The translations under genes were made by a program, and so were the position numbers. This document shows, piece after piece, positions 19,828 through 29,160 of a stretch of 64,000 nt of DNA. The stretch comes from Candidatus Nitrospira nitrificans. Lineage in GTDB: Bacteria > Nitrospirota > Nitrospiria > Nitrospirales > Nitrospiraceae. The stretch spans positions 36,219 to 100,218 of the forward strand of contig NZ_CZPZ01000010.1 of the NCBI RefSeq assembly GCF_001458775.1. Direction: 5' to 3'. The notes beneath the pieces are model-generated. The model had not been told where the DNA came from. It saw nothing but the letters and a program-made list of their open reading frames with translations, and did no database searches. Positions within the stretch are counted from its first letter, which is position 1. Each line of letters opens with the position of its first letter.

Positions 19828-19854
19828 TAACTAAGACCAACTATGTCTTAGTTA
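19828..19854. promoter_or_regulatory. Probable Rrf2 operator (10-bp perfect inverted repeat)
   Basis: TAACTAAGAC and GTCTTAGTTA form a perfect 10-bp inverted repeat around a 7-bp spacer, one base upstream of the rrf2 start codon. The size and position are those of an operator for a dimeric repressor. Autoregulation by the adjacent Rrf2 protein is inferred. Confidence 0.65.
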
Positions 19855-20078
19855 TACAGATGCAGATGGACCAGATCAAGCAGGAAAAGGCTGCATAATA
19901 AGTATCAATCTTTTCCATGTTGATTGAGAAAAAGAAGCGCGTGCGAGCCTGATCTTTTCTTCACTGGAACTTCTCTGATAAGATGCTGCTCAAATATGTA
20001 ATATGAAAATTTGAAAGTTGAATCGCTTTCAGCATTTGATCGTTTAACTTGACGCAACAGCAAAAGGAGCTGATGGAC

Positions 20079-20360
20079 ATGGCAGAGGTTTTTTGTGTGA
20101 CATGCGGTCAGTCCGGTGAAGCTATCACAGCCCCTCTGTTTCTTGGTAAGCTTGAGTCTGAAGTAAAAAGCAAAGTCTGCACAAGCTGCTGGAAGAAGTG
20201 GGAAGGCATGCGGGTGATGGTCATCAATGAATATCAAGTCAATCTCGGCGATGAGAGCGGCCGTGAACTGGTTCGTAAACAGATGAAAGCTTTCCTGAAA
20301 CTGGGAGAACAGGTCGATTCGTCAAAGGTTGCCGAGAACTATCGCCCGCCGACCAGCTGA
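20079..20360 (+). CDS. YggX-like Fe(2+)-trafficking / oxidative-damage protection protein
   Basis: A 93-residue small protein resembling YggX: an N-terminal cysteine motif FCVTCGQSG, then VCTSCWKKWEG, VMVINEYQVNLGDESGR and LVRKQMKAFL, which follow the YggX pattern (Trp-x-x-Trp, MxINE, Q-M-x-x-F-L). YggX contributes to Fe-S cluster protection. It has extra cysteines (CVTC and CTSC) absent from E. coli YggX that could bind metal. The ATG at 20079 has AAGGAG nine bases upstream; an ATG at 20073 is too close. Confidence 0.7.
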   Translation: MAEVFCVTCGQSGEAITAPLFLGKLESEVKSKVCTSCWKKWEGMRVMVINEYQVNLGDESGRELVRKQMKAFLKLGEQVDSSKVAENYRPPTS

Positions 20361-20431
20361 TTTCAGTAGCCCTTACGGAAGAAGTTTTAGCAGTGCGCGT
20401 CAAGTTTTCCCTTGCATTGTCGCTGGGTTCG

Positions 20432-20461
20432 TTGACATCGAGAATCCGAAAATGCTAGGGT
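20432..20461 (+). promoter_or_regulatory. Candidate sigma-70 promoter for the DUF151 pair
   Basis: TTGACA (20432-20437) is separated by 18 bp from TAGGGT (20456-20461), ~55 bp before the first DUF151 gene. The -35 box is consensus and the -10 box weak. It is predicted only from sequence. Confidence 0.35.
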
Positions 20462-20516
20462 GTCGCGTTTTGCCGTGCACGCATAAATAATGCGAGGGAG
20501 AGGGTATCGTCCATAG

Positions 20517-20972
20517 ATGATCACGCAGATGCAGGTCAAGGGGCTCATGTTTGACCCCTACAACAATGCGTATATCGTCATTCTCCGAGACGAGGATCAA
20601 TCGGAAATGCTTCCGATCTGGGTCGGAAAATCGGAAGCCAGTTCGATCAGTCTGGCGATTGAGAACGTCGCCCCTCCCCGCCCTATGACTCATGATTTTA
20701 TGAAAGCCTACTTGGATGCGTTCAATGCCAAGGTCATTAGTGTGGTGATTACAGACCTCAATGAACATACCTACTTTGCCAAAGTTCACTTGACCTACGC
20801 AGACTCGGAGTATACCGTCGATTCACGTCCAAGTGACGCCATCGCCCTTGCGCTTCGGACCCAAGCTCCGATTTTTGCGAGTGAGTCCGTGATTCGGAAG
20901 CAGAGCTCGGAAGAACTCGATCAGTGGCTGGAAAACCTGAAGCCCGAAGACTTCGGAAAGCTGGACTCCTGA
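20517..20972 (+). CDS. Bifunctional nuclease family (DUF151) protein 1
   Basis: A 151-residue DUF151 protein: VKGLMFDPYNNAYIVILRDE, LPIWVGKSEASSISLAIE, RPMTHDFMKAYLDAF and the DSRPSDAIALALRTQAPIF signature. Relatives such as plant BBD and the Thermotoga protein have reported or predicted nuclease activity; the bacterial role is unclear. It is followed 20 bp later by a diverged paralogue, so they are probably co-transcribed, just upstream of ribosomal protein genes. Confidence 0.88.
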   Translation: MITQMQVKGLMFDPYNNAYIVILRDEDQSEMLPIWVGKSEASSISLAIENVAPPRPMTHDFMKAYLDAFNAKVISVVITDLNEHTYFAKVHLTYADSEYTVDSRPSDAIALALRTQAPIFASESVIRKQSSEELDQWLENLKPEDFGKLDS

Positions 20973-20992
20973 CATACTCTCGTGATTGTGAT

Positions 20993-21481
20993 ATGGAAGA
21001 GCACGCGCCTCAAACGACCGAACCATTGATACAACTTGAGGTCAATCGAGTCGTAGAAGACTCGACGACGGACACGAGGATCGTCGTCCTGACCCGAGCC
21101 GACGGCGCGTCAGACCTGTTCATGGTATGGGTGGGAGCATCGGAAGGTGAAGCGATCAGACGTGCCCTGGATACCTCGACGACGCCACGACCGATGAGCC
21201 ACGATCTGATCAAGAGCTTCGGCGAACACCTCGGCGTCAAGATGGAACGAGCGGTCCTCACGGATGTCAAGAGCAGCACCTACTATGCAACCGTCTTCCT
21301 CGAAAACAAGGGAGTCGTGCGCACCATCGACTCCAGGCCGAGCGACGCGTTTGCCTTGGCGCTCCGCTGCCGCGCGCCGATTTATGTGACGCAGGACGTG
21401 TGGACGCGACGCAGTGGTCAGAATCTGGATGCGTGGCTGTCCAAACTGGAAACGAAGAATATCGGGGCCCAAGAAGTCTAA
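20993..21481 (+). CDS. Bifunctional nuclease family (DUF151) protein 2
   Basis: A 162-residue paralogue of the preceding gene, aligning end to end (VWVGASEGEAIRRALD, RPMSHDLIKSFGEHLG, TIDSRPSDAFALALRCRAPI). The ATG at 20993 was chosen because it restores the family N-terminus. It is followed by rplM after 40 bp. Retention of two diverged copies may reflect hetero-oligomers; the family protein is trimeric in a known structure. Confidence 0.86.
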   Translation: MEEHAPQTTEPLIQLEVNRVVEDSTTDTRIVVLTRADGASDLFMVWVGASEGEAIRRALDTSTTPRPMSHDLIKSFGEHLGVKMERAVLTDVKSSTYYATVFLENKGVVRTIDSRPSDAFALALRCRAPIYVTQDVWTRRSGQNLDAWLSKLETKNIGAQEV

Positions 21482-21521
21482 CTCTCAAACGACCGGCAAC
21501 ATTGCAACGGTGGAGAACACG

Positions 21522-21950
21522 ATGATGACGTATTTCGAAAATCCGACTCAAGTAAAAGAAACCTGGCATCTGGTGGACGCTGAGGGGAAAACCCTAGGTC
21601 GGTTGGCGGCTCGAGTCGCGAGCATCTTACGGGGGAAACATCGCCCGACCTTCACGCCGAATGTCGATATGGGTGATCATGTGGTCATCGTGAATGCGGA
21701 GAAGATTCAATTGACCGGCGACAAGATGGACACCAAACTGTACCACCGTCATACAGGGTATCCGGGAGGGTTGAAAACCGCCTCCGCCGCGCACGTGTTT
21801 CGGAAAGACCCGACGCAGCTCCTGACCAAAGCGATCAAGGGCATGCTTCCTAAGACCCCACTTGGCAATGGCATGGCGCGGAAGCTCCGCGTGTATGTCG
21901 GGTCCGATCATCCCCATCAGGCCCAACGTCCCCAATCTATTTCTCTCTAG
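21522..21950 (+). CDS. rplM: 50S ribosomal protein L13
   Basis: A 142-residue uL13: KETWHLVDAEGKTLGRLAA, LRGKHRPTFTPNVDMGDHVV, YHRHTGYPGGLK and the C-terminal GSDHPHQAQRP. ATG at 21522 with GGAG six bases upstream (the next codon is also ATG). The TAG stop lies at the edge of a 223-bp repeat element, and the last residues (SISL) differ from the usual C-terminus. rpsI follows, as expected, but unusually far away (258 bp). Confidence 0.96.
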   Translation: MMTYFENPTQVKETWHLVDAEGKTLGRLAARVASILRGKHRPTFTPNVDMGDHVVIVNAEKIQLTGDKMDTKLYHRHTGYPGGLKTASAAHVFRKDPTQLLTKAIKGMLPKTPLGNGMARKLRVYVGSDHPHQAQRPQSISL

Positions 21951-22172
21951 CAGGTTGCGGAAAAACTCAGTTGATGCCGACAATTATGGCGGAAACTTTT
22001 CGTATGGTGCTAACGCAAGAATAACTTCAGGATGCCCAAACAGGCGGTCCGCAGCGAGTGAAGAGGCGAGGCATACGCTTCGGTACGTTGAGCCTCTGAG
22101 CGATGCGATCTGCCTCGCGAAGCCGCTTCGGCAATGCGGGAACGCCGACGGCGGACTTCTTCAGCATCCTGC
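21950..22172. repeat. 223-bp element with imperfect terminal inverted repeats between rplM and rpsI
   Basis: Left end GCAGGTTGCGGAAAAA and right end (read inward) GCAGGATGCTGAAGAA match at about 12 of 16 positions. The interior is GC-rich with dyads such as GAGGC ... GCCTC and no reading frame I can support. It looks like a MITE or dispersed intergenic repeat, and it resembles intergenic repeats I recall from Nitrospira genomes (not checked). The rplM stop codon falls at its left edge. Confidence 0.55.
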
Positions 22173-22208
22173 CGGAGCCATGTCCTCAAACAGAAGGAGA
22201 CGAGTCGT

Positions 22209-22601
22209 ATGGCAGTGGTGACACAATACGCAACGGGACGGAGAAAGTGCGCAGTGGCCAGAGCCTGGGTCACTGGCACCGAAGGCGATATTACCGTGAA
22301 CGACAAGCCGTTGGAGAAGGCGTTTCCTCGTCTCACCCTCCGGCAAATTATCCAGCTCCCGCTTGAAATGGCCGGCCTGATGGGGAAGTACTCAATCAGC
22401 GCGACCGTCTATGGCGGTGGCCCGACCGGACAAGCCGGCGCCCTCCGTCACGCCATTGCGCGAGCGCTCGTGGCGATGACTCCGGCAACCCGCGGCCCCC
22501 TGAAGAAAGAAGGATTGCTCACTCGGGATTCTCGCGTGAAGGAACGCAAGAAGTACGGACAGAAGGGCGCGCGCAAGCGGTTCCAATACTCCAAGCGCTA
22601 G
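22209..22601 (+). CDS. rpsI: 30S ribosomal protein S9
   Basis: A 130-residue uS9: YATGRRKCAVARAWV, GGGPTGQAGALRHAIARAL, DSRVKERKKYGQKGARKRF and the C-terminal QYSKR that reaches the P site. The ATG at 22209 has AAGGAG about 11 bases upstream. It is followed directly by a strong intrinsic terminator, so the rplM-rpsI unit ends here. Confidence 0.97.
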   Translation: MAVVTQYATGRRKCAVARAWVTGTEGDITVNDKPLEKAFPRLTLRQIIQLPLEMAGLMGKYSISATVYGGGPTGQAGALRHAIARALVAMTPATRGPLKKEGLLTRDSRVKERKKYGQKGARKRFQYSKR

Positions 22602-22623
22602 GGACCGGGGCCGACGATTCGAC

Positions 22624-22654
22624 AAGGGGAAGGCTCCACGCCTTCCCCTTTTTT
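22624..22654 (+). terminator. Rho-independent terminator after rpsI
   Basis: AAGGGGAAGGC / GCCTTCCCCTT is a perfect 11-bp stem with a 5-nt loop (TCCAC), followed by a T-run to 22654. It starts 23 bp after the rpsI stop. Confidence 0.9.
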
Positions 22655-22704
22655 ATGCCATCCTTATGAGCGTGGATGGTGGTCCAAGACATCGATGGTA
22701 GCCC

Positions 22705-23757
22705 ATGAATAAAACATTTCGAATCGCCATTGCCGGAGCCAGCGGATATGCCGGTGCGGAACTTGTTCGCCTTGCGGCAGCCCATCCTTATTTCACCATC
22801 GCTGCCGTGACGTCGGAAAAGTCCGCGGGCCAGTCGGTTTCATCCGTATTTCCGAGCTTCAAGGGAATTATCGACCGTCAATTTGAAGCCTTGGCGCCGG
22901 AAGCCCTGACGGAGCGAGCGGACGCCGTTTTTCTCGCGCTGCCCCATACAAAATCGCTGGACCCCGTTGCGGCCTGTATCAAAGCAGGCAAACCTGTCGT
23001 CGATCTTAGCGCGGATTATCGGCTGAAAGACGCCGGCACCTACGAGAAGTGGTATCACACTTCGCATAGCCATCCACATTTGCTCCGAGACGCGGTATAT
23101 GGATTGCCGGAACTCCATCGAACCGCCATCACCACATCGAAACTCGTTGCTTCGCCCGGATGTTATCCCACGGCCGCAGTCCTCCAATTGGCACCCCTTT
23201 TCGCCGAAAGACTCGTGCAACCGGAGACCATTGTGATCGATGCAAAGTCCGGCGTTTCAGGAGCGGGACGGAGTCCGGCCCTGGCCTACCATTTTCCAGA
23301 AGCGCATGAATCCTTAGAGCCCTACAAAATCGGCCAACATCGCCATATTCCCGAGATTGAACAGGAACTTTCCGGACTGATGGGCACCGTCGGTTCCGTG
23401 ACCGTGACATTTACGCCCCATCTTGTACCGATGAACCGGGGGATCCTGAGTACGGCATACTGTAAACTGACGCGGAACATGCAACTGCCTGACCTTCGAG
23501 CCTTATACCGAGAGCACTACAAAGGGGAACGGTTCATTCGGCTCTTCGAAGACGTGACGCCCAATCCGCGTTACATTAAGGGAACCAATTACTGCGACAT
23601 CGGCGTGTACGTGGATTCACGGGCCGGCTGGGTCGTCACCGTGGCGGCGGTCGACAACCTCGTCAAGGGGGCTGCCGGTCAGGCCATTCAAGCCATGAAT
23701 CTCATGCTCGGTATTCCTGAGGAAACAGGGCTGACGGCTCCCGGCAGTTACCCATAA
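22705..23757 (+). CDS. argC: N-acetyl-gamma-glutamyl-phosphate reductase
   Basis: Third step of arginine synthesis: NADPH reduction of N-acetylglutamyl phosphate to the semialdehyde. It has 350 residues with IAGASGYAGAELVRL (nucleotide binding), ALPHTKSLD, DLSADYRLKD and the catalytic cysteine in ASPGCYPTAAVLQL. It is paired with argJ 56 bp downstream. Confidence 0.96.
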   Translation: MNKTFRIAIAGASGYAGAELVRLAAAHPYFTIAAVTSEKSAGQSVSSVFPSFKGIIDRQFEALAPEALTERADAVFLALPHTKSLDPVAACIKAGKPVVDLSADYRLKDAGTYEKWYHTSHSHPHLLRDAVYGLPELHRTAITTSKLVASPGCYPTAAVLQLAPLFAERLVQPETIVIDAKSGVSGAGRSPALAYHFPEAHESLEPYKIGQHRHIPEIEQELSGLMGTVGSVTVTFTPHLVPMNRGILSTAYCKLTRNMQLPDLRALYREHYKGERFIRLFEDVTPNPRYIKGTNYCDIGVYVDSRAGWVVTVAAVDNLVKGAAGQAIQAMNLMLGIPEETGLTAPGSYP

Positions 23758-23813
23758 TTGCAACCATTCAACCATCGCCGCAAGCCGCCGTCCCGTACGC
23801 TGCGCATCATCTT

Positions 23814-25019
23814 ATGAAATCAAAGACCGTGGGTATCACTGCACCGCTGGGGTTTCAAGCCGCTGGAATCCATTGTGGGATCAAGAAATCAGGCCTGCTC
23901 GATTTGGCCCTCTGCGTCTCCGACGTCAGCGGGCCGATCGCCGGAGTCTTCACAAAGAATCGTGTTGCGGCCGCACCGGTGCTCCTGGATCGGCGCCATC
24001 TTCGGTCGCGTCGCGGGCGAGCCATCATCGTCAACAGCGGAAATGCCAATGCCTGCACGGGTGAACAAGGGCTGGGGGCGGCGAAGGCAATGGCGACGGC
24101 CGTGGCACAACAGCTCTCCATTCCCACGCACCAGGTATTCGTGGGGTCGACCGGCGTGATCGGTCGTATGCTGCCGATTGATCGCATCACCACGGCCGTC
24201 CCAACCTTGATCGCACGTCTCAGTATTTCAGGAAGTGAGCAAGCCGCACAGGCGATTTTAACCACGGACTTGAAGCCTAAAACCGTCGCGGTACAAAGAC
24301 CCATCGGCGGTCGCGTCGTCACCATCGGCGGCATGGCCAAGGGTTCCGGCATGATCCATCCGAATATGGCCACTATGCTGGCCTATTTAACGACGGATGC
24401 AGCGATCGCCCCGGCTGCCCTCCAGCAGGCATTGAGAGCGGCAACCAATCAATCCTTCAACTGCATGACGGTGGATGGCGATACCAGCACGAACGACACA
24501 GTTCTCTGTCTGGCGAATGGCCTGGCCAAAAACCGACCGATTCAACAAGATACCAAGCCCTATCGCGACTTCGAGCGACTCTTGACTGATGCCGCGCAGG
24601 AATTGGCTCTCATGATCTGTCGCGACGGAGAAGGGGTCACCAAGGTCGTCACGATTCGAGTGCAGGGAGCCAGCACGACGGCGGCGGCAAAACGAGTCGC
24701 AGACACCATTGCGACATCAAATCTGGTCAAGACCGCGTTGTTTGGGGAGGATGCCAATTGGGGAAGGGTCATGGCTGCCATCGGACGATCGGGCGTTGCG
24801 ATCGATCCTGACAAAGTGACGGTGCGATTCGATGACATCGTCATGGTACAACGCGGGATAGGAATGGGACTGGAAGCGGAGCAGAAGATCGCGCAGGTCT
24901 TCAAACGGAAGGAGTTTACGATCACCGTCCAGCTTGGGCAGGGGCGCGCCCATGCCCACATGTGGACAACAGACCTCTCGTATGACTATGTCCGTATTAA
25001 TGCAAGTTATCGATCTTAG
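23814..25019 (+). CDS. argJ: Bifunctional glutamate N-acetyltransferase / amino-acid acetyltransferase
   Basis: Transfers acetyl from N-acetylornithine to glutamate (cyclic arginine pathway) and may also use acetyl-CoA. It has 401 residues. The self-cleavage site is KGSGMIHPNMATMLAYLTTD, where Thr of the MATM stretch becomes the nucleophile after autoproteolysis into alpha and beta chains. GDTSTNDTV and GEDANWGRVM are also seen. Whether it is mono- or bifunctional cannot be told from sequence alone. Confidence 0.95.
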   Translation: MKSKTVGITAPLGFQAAGIHCGIKKSGLLDLALCVSDVSGPIAGVFTKNRVAAAPVLLDRRHLRSRRGRAIIVNSGNANACTGEQGLGAAKAMATAVAQQLSIPTHQVFVGSTGVIGRMLPIDRITTAVPTLIARLSISGSEQAAQAILTTDLKPKTVAVQRPIGGRVVTIGGMAKGSGMIHPNMATMLAYLTTDAAIAPAALQQALRAATNQSFNCMTVDGDTSTNDTVLCLANGLAKNRPIQQDTKPYRDFERLLTDAAQELALMICRDGEGVTKVVTIRVQGASTTAAAKRVADTIATSNLVKTALFGEDANWGRVMAAIGRSGVAIDPDKVTVRFDDIVMVQRGIGMGLEAEQKIAQVFKRKEFTITVQLGQGRAHAHMWTTDLSYDYVRINASYRS

Positions 25020-25225
25020 CGCAAAGGTAGCTTGAAACCTCCGCAGGACTATGGTAGCGTCCCCGGTCTGGGTCAGATAGGGGGTTGGGTTTGGCATACA
25101 GCGAGAACCGCCCCATTCAATAAAATAACCATCAGCGTCGATACGCTGCGCGGCTTGAGATTAAGGGAAGCGATTCCCTCGCCCCATGTTTGGGCGCTCT
25201 GCAAGCTTTGAAGGGAGGTGAAGGC

Positions 25226-25999
25226 ATGGGAGTAGTGGCGATTAAGGAGTTGTTAGAAGCAGGCGTTCATTTCGGGCACCAGACCAACCGCTGGAATCCC
25301 AAGATGAAGAAGTTTCTATTCGGCGAACGCAGCGGCATCTATATCATCGATCTTCAACAAACCCTCTCGCGGATGGAGCAGACCTATGCCTTCGTCCGAG
25401 ACCTTGTGGCAGCGGGAGAGTCCGTCTTGTTCGTCGGCACGAAGCGGCAAGCTGCGGAAATCCTCGAAGAAGAAGCCAAGCGGGCCAACATGTATTTCAT
25501 CAACCAGCGTTGGCTGGGTGGGATGTTGACCAACTTCCAGACCATTCGACGAAGCATCGATAAGATGAAGAAGATGGAGACGACGCTCCTCAACCCCAGC
25601 GAACATGGTCTCAAAAAGAAAGAAATCCTTCTCATGCAGAAGGATATCGCGAAACTCCAAAAATATCTGTCCGGCATTAAGAACATGCGCAGCCTTCCGG
25701 GAGCCGTCTTTGTCCTGGACACGAGGATCGAGAAAATCGCCGTGCAGGAAGCGAAGCGGCTCGACATTCCGGTCATCGCTATTTTGGACAGCAACTGCGA
25801 CCCGGACGACATCACCTATCCGATTCCTGGAAACGACGACGCGATTCGCTCGATCAAGCTGATTACATCCAAAATTGCCGATGCCTGTATCGAGGGCGCG
25901 CATGTGAAAGCCCAGCGCGAAGAAGCGGAGTTTCAGGCCGCTCCCGTCGGCGGCGACAGGAAGCCCGGCATGCGTGTTCAAAATGTTCCCGTGTCGTAA
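25226..25999 (+). CDS. rpsB: 30S ribosomal protein S2
   Basis: A 257-residue uS2: [42 protein letters not shown] and the C-terminal [15 protein letters not shown]. The ATG at 25226 follows the strong site GGGAGGTGA; an ATG 12 codons earlier is disfavoured. It heads the rpsB-tsf-pyrH-frr run. The ~200 bp upstream leader holds no gene. Confidence 0.97.
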   Translation: MGVVAIKELLEAGVHFGHQTNRWNPKMKKFLFGERSGIYIIDLQQTLSRMEQTYAFVRDLVAAGESVLFVGTKRQAAEILEEEAKRANMYFINQRWLGGMLTNFQTIRRSIDKMKKMETTLLNPSEHGLKKKEILLMQKDIAKLQKYLSGIKNMRSLPGAVFVLDTRIEKIAVQEAKRLDIPVIAILDSNCDPDDITYPIPGNDDAIRSIKLITSKIADACIEGAHVKAQREEAEFQAAPVGGDRKPGMRVQNVPVS

Positions 26000-26061
26000 A
26001 TTAACCCGATTGATCCATCAACGGCTCATCCTCAGCGACAGAGCGAAGGAATAACGAAATC

Positions 26062-26658
26062 ATGGCAGGATCCAGTCAGCTCGTGAAAGAGCTTCGTGAA
26101 AAAACAGGCGCCGGTATTCTGGATTGTCAGAAGGCCCTCAATGAGAACGGGAATGACGTCGAAAAATCCATCGATTATCTGCGGCAAAAAGGACTCGCGG
26201 CGGCGGCCAAGAAAGCGGGGCGGGAAACCAACCAAGGGCTGGTCCATGCCTATATTCATATGGGCGGCAAGATCGGCGTCTTGATCGAGGTGAATTGCGA
26301 AACCGATTTCGTCGCACGGAATGAAGAATTCAAAGCGTTCGTCAACGACCTTGCGCTTCAGGTCGCGGCCGCAAAGCCGTCATTCGTGAAGCGCGAAGAT
26401 GTTCCGGCTGAGCTGGCCGAGAAAGAGAAAACGATCTACGAAGGGCAGGCCAAGGAAATGGGCAAGCCTCCCGCCGCATGGCCGAAGATCGTCGAAGGCA
26501 AGCTTGAAAAGTTCTACCAGGAAAATTGCCTGTTGGAACAATCATTCATCAAAGATCCGGCCGTCACCATCAAGGATCTCCTCGCTCAGAAAATTTCCAA
26601 GATCGGCGAAAATATGAACGTCCGCCGGTTCACCCGCTATCAATTAGGCGAAGCATGA
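26062..26658 (+). CDS. tsf: Translation elongation factor Ts
   Basis: Guanine-nucleotide exchange factor for EF-Tu. It has 198 residues, the short form: [58 protein letters not shown]. There is a single core domain and a C-terminal helix, as in Thermus-type EF-Ts. Its stop overlaps the pyrH start (ATGA). Confidence 0.96.
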   Translation: MAGSSQLVKELREKTGAGILDCQKALNENGNDVEKSIDYLRQKGLAAAAKKAGRETNQGLVHAYIHMGGKIGVLIEVNCETDFVARNEEFKAFVNDLALQVAAAKPSFVKREDVPAELAEKEKTIYEGQAKEMGKPPAAWPKIVEGKLEKFYQENCLLEQSFIKDPAVTIKDLLAQKISKIGENMNVRRFTRYQLGEA

Positions 26659-27380
26659 GCTCTGCCAAATACCACCGTCTCCTTCTGAAAGTCAGCGGGG
26701 AGATGTTGGCTGGCGAGCAGGGTTACGGCATCCAACCATCCATTCTGGAAAACCTCGCGGAAGAAATTGCCTCCGTCGTCGCCCTTGACGTTCAAGTGGC
26801 GGTCGTGATCGGCGGAGGCAATATTTTTCGTGGAATCGCGGCGAGCGCATCCGGCATGGAACGAGCCTCGGCCGATTACATGGGAATGCTGGCGACCGTG
26901 CTCAATGCGCTGGCGCTCCAGAATGCGCTGGAGCGGGTCGGAATCATCACCCGTGTTCAATCCGCCATCGAAATGCGCCAGCTCGCGGAGGGGTACATCC
27001 GACGAAGGGCAATCCGCCATCTTGAAAAGAGCCGCGTGGTCATTTTTGCCGCCGGCACGGGCAACCCCTATTTCTCGACCGATACGGCCGCCGTCTTGCG
27101 CGCGATGGAGATCAGCGCGCAAGTGATCATGAAGGGAACGAAAGTTGACGGCATCTATGATGCCGATCCCGTGACCAATCCATCGGCTAAAAAGTATGAG
27201 AGGATTTCATTTCTGTCCATTCTCAATCAGAAGCTCAAGGTCATGGATTCCACCGCGATCAGCCTCTGTATGGACAACAAATTGCCTCTCGTCGTATTCA
27301 ACCTGAAAGTCAAAGGCAACTTTAAACGCGTGGCATTAGGCGAGCAGCTCGGAACCCTGGTGACGAGCAGCGATCACTGA
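26655..27380 (+). CDS. pyrH: Uridylate kinase
   Basis: UMP to UDP phosphorylation; amino-acid-kinase fold, hexameric. It has 241 residues with [29 protein letters not shown], the [17 protein letters not shown] motif and [13 protein letters not shown]. The start at 26655 overlaps the tsf stop by 4 bp. Confidence 0.96.
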   Translation: MSSAKYHRLLLKVSGEMLAGEQGYGIQPSILENLAEEIASVVALDVQVAVVIGGGNIFRGIAASASGMERASADYMGMLATVLNALALQNALERVGIITRVQSAIEMRQLAEGYIRRRAIRHLEKSRVVIFAAGTGNPYFSTDTAAVLRAMEISAQVIMKGTKVDGIYDADPVTNPSAKKYERISFLSILNQKLKVMDSTAISLCMDNKLPLVVFNLKVKGNFKRVALGEQLGTLVTSSDH

Positions 27381-27400
27381 TCCCATTACGAGGTGTCTTC

Positions 27401-27964
27401 ATGTCCAACGCAGTCCAGGTTCGGCAGTCTTTCATCTCGCATATGGACCAAGCGGTCGAACACTTACGGAAAGATCTATCCGGCCTCCGAACAGGGCGGG
27501 CTTCCGTCGCATTGCTCGACGGCATTCGCGTCGACTACTATGGAACCATGACGCCGCTGAAACAGATCGCCAGCGTCTCCACCCCCGAAGCGCGGCTCAT
27601 CACCATTCAGCCCTGGGAGCCGAAACTGATCAAAGAGATTGAAAAATCCATCTCCAATTCAGGGTTGGGTGTGACACCTTCAAACGACGGCAAGGTGATC
27701 CGAATCCCGCTCCCCCCCCTGACGGAAGAGCGCCGCAAGGAGCTGACGAAGATCTGTAAAAAGCATGGCGAGGAGACGAAGGTCCAGATTCGAGGTTTCC
27801 GCCGGGACGCGAACGAAGAGTTAAAGAAACTCCAAAAAGATGCCGCACTCACCGAGGACGAACTGCGTAAGGCCGAGCAAGAGACCCAGAAGCTGATTGA
27901 GCAATATGGTCAGAAAATCGACGACGTGATCAAGAAAAAGGAGCAGGAAATCATGGAAGTCTGA
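27401..27964 (+). CDS. frr: Ribosome recycling factor
   Basis: Splits post-termination ribosomes with EF-G. It has 187 residues: HLRKDLSGLRTGRASVALLDG, VDYYGTMTPLKQIASVSTPE, IPLPPLTEERRKEL and a charged C-terminal helix. It follows pyrH by 20 bp and closes the conserved rpsB-tsf-pyrH-frr order. Confidence 0.97.
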   Translation: MSNAVQVRQSFISHMDQAVEHLRKDLSGLRTGRASVALLDGIRVDYYGTMTPLKQIASVSTPEARLITIQPWEPKLIKEIEKSISNSGLGVTPSNDGKVIRIPLPPLTEERRKELTKICKKHGEETKVQIRGFRRDANEELKKLQKDAALTEDELRKAEQETQKLIEQYGQKIDDVIKKKEQEIMEV

Positions 27965-27993
27965 TTCCGACTTCCTGATTCTCACGTCTTCGC

Positions 27994-29127
27994 GTGCCGA
28001 TTACGCCAACCTTTCTCCCAACCGTCGCCACCGTAGATCTGTCGGCGCTTGCACACAATCTCTCCCGGTTTCGTCGGATTCTCTCCCCTGGATGCGAAGT
28101 CATGGCGGTCGTCAAGGCCAACGCCTATGGTCATGGCGCGATCGAAACGTCGAGGACATTGATACAGCATGGCGTCACTCGCCTAGCCGTCTTTTCGACG
28201 GACGAAGGGACGGCGCTTCGGCAAGCCGGCATCATGGTACCGATCGTCGTCCTAGGGCCGGTCTTCCAAGAACAATTCGACGACCTCGTCCACCACCGTC
28301 TCACCCCGGTGGTAAGCGATCCGTCCGTACTCACGGGGCTGTCGCAGGCTGCGGCATTGCGCGAGACGATCCACCCGATCCATCTCAAAATTGAAACCGG
28401 CATGGGTCGGCTGGGTCTGACACAGAATGAACTGGCATCGCTGATCAGTGCTCACAGGTTTCCTCCCTGCCTGCGATTGGAAGGACTCATGACTCATTTG
28501 GCCGATGCCGACGGATCCGATTCCGACGCGACCGAAGAGCAAATCCGCCGTTTCCAGAACGCGCTCAAAGTCGTTCTGAAAGGCGGGTTTCAGGTTCCCC
28601 TCGTTCATGTATCCAATAGCTGTGGAGCGGTTCGTTTTCCATCCGCTCACTTTTCCCTCGTGCGGCCCGGCATCATGTTATACGGATACCACACTTTTCC
28701 CGGCTCGGTTGAGGCTCCGGATCTAAGACCGGTACTCTCACTGAAGACTCGCATCGCCCAGCTCAGGACCATCCAACCAGGAGAAACGGTCAGCTACAAT
28801 CGGACCTTCACCGCGAGACGCCCCACACGCATTGCCGTGCTCCCGATCGGCTATGCCAGTGGCTTGAGCCGACGGCTTTCGAATCGAGGCTCTGTCCTTA
28901 TTCGAGGACAACGAGCTCCCATCACGGGATTGGTCTGTATGGATATGGTGATGGTGGATGTCACCGAAATCCCCGGCACCGCCGTGGGTGATGACGTGAT
29001 ACTTATCGGGCGACAGGGCGATGACGAAATCACGGCCTCCGAGATCGCCCAGTGGACGGATACGATTCCCTACGAAGTCCTGTGCGCGATCAGTCCCCAG
29101 ATTCCGAGACTCTACTGTTCTTCCTGA
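27994..29127 (+). CDS. alr: Alanine racemase
   Basis: PLP enzyme making D-alanine for peptidoglycan. It has 377 residues with the PLP lysine (about 41) in AVVKANAYGHG, HLKIETGMGRLG, LVRPGIMLYGY and the second catalytic tyrosine in VSYNRTFTARRP, then GYASGLSRRLSN and CMDMVMVDVT. The start is GTG, 29 bp after frr, probably in the same transcript. Convergent with the FadL-like gene (33 bp apart). Confidence 0.94.
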   Translation: MPITPTFLPTVATVDLSALAHNLSRFRRILSPGCEVMAVVKANAYGHGAIETSRTLIQHGVTRLAVFSTDEGTALRQAGIMVPIVVLGPVFQEQFDDLVHHRLTPVVSDPSVLTGLSQAAALRETIHPIHLKIETGMGRLGLTQNELASLISAHRFPPCLRLEGLMTHLADADGSDSDATEEQIRRFQNALKVVLKGGFQVPLVHVSNSCGAVRFPSAHFSLVRPGIMLYGYHTFPGSVEAPDLRPVLSLKTRIAQLRTIQPGETVSYNRTFTARRPTRIAVLPIGYASGLSRRLSNRGSVLIRGQRAPITGLVCMDMVMVDVTEIPGTAVGDDVILIGRQGDDEITASEIAQWTDTIPYEVLCAISPQIPRLYCSS

Positions 29128-29160
29128 ATCCTTCCCTACGAGTGAGATGCACGGCCTTGA

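Noticed and set aside
22010..22336. Open frames crossing the rplM-rpsI spacer
   Set aside because: They run through the repeat element and into rpsI in other frames; not genes.
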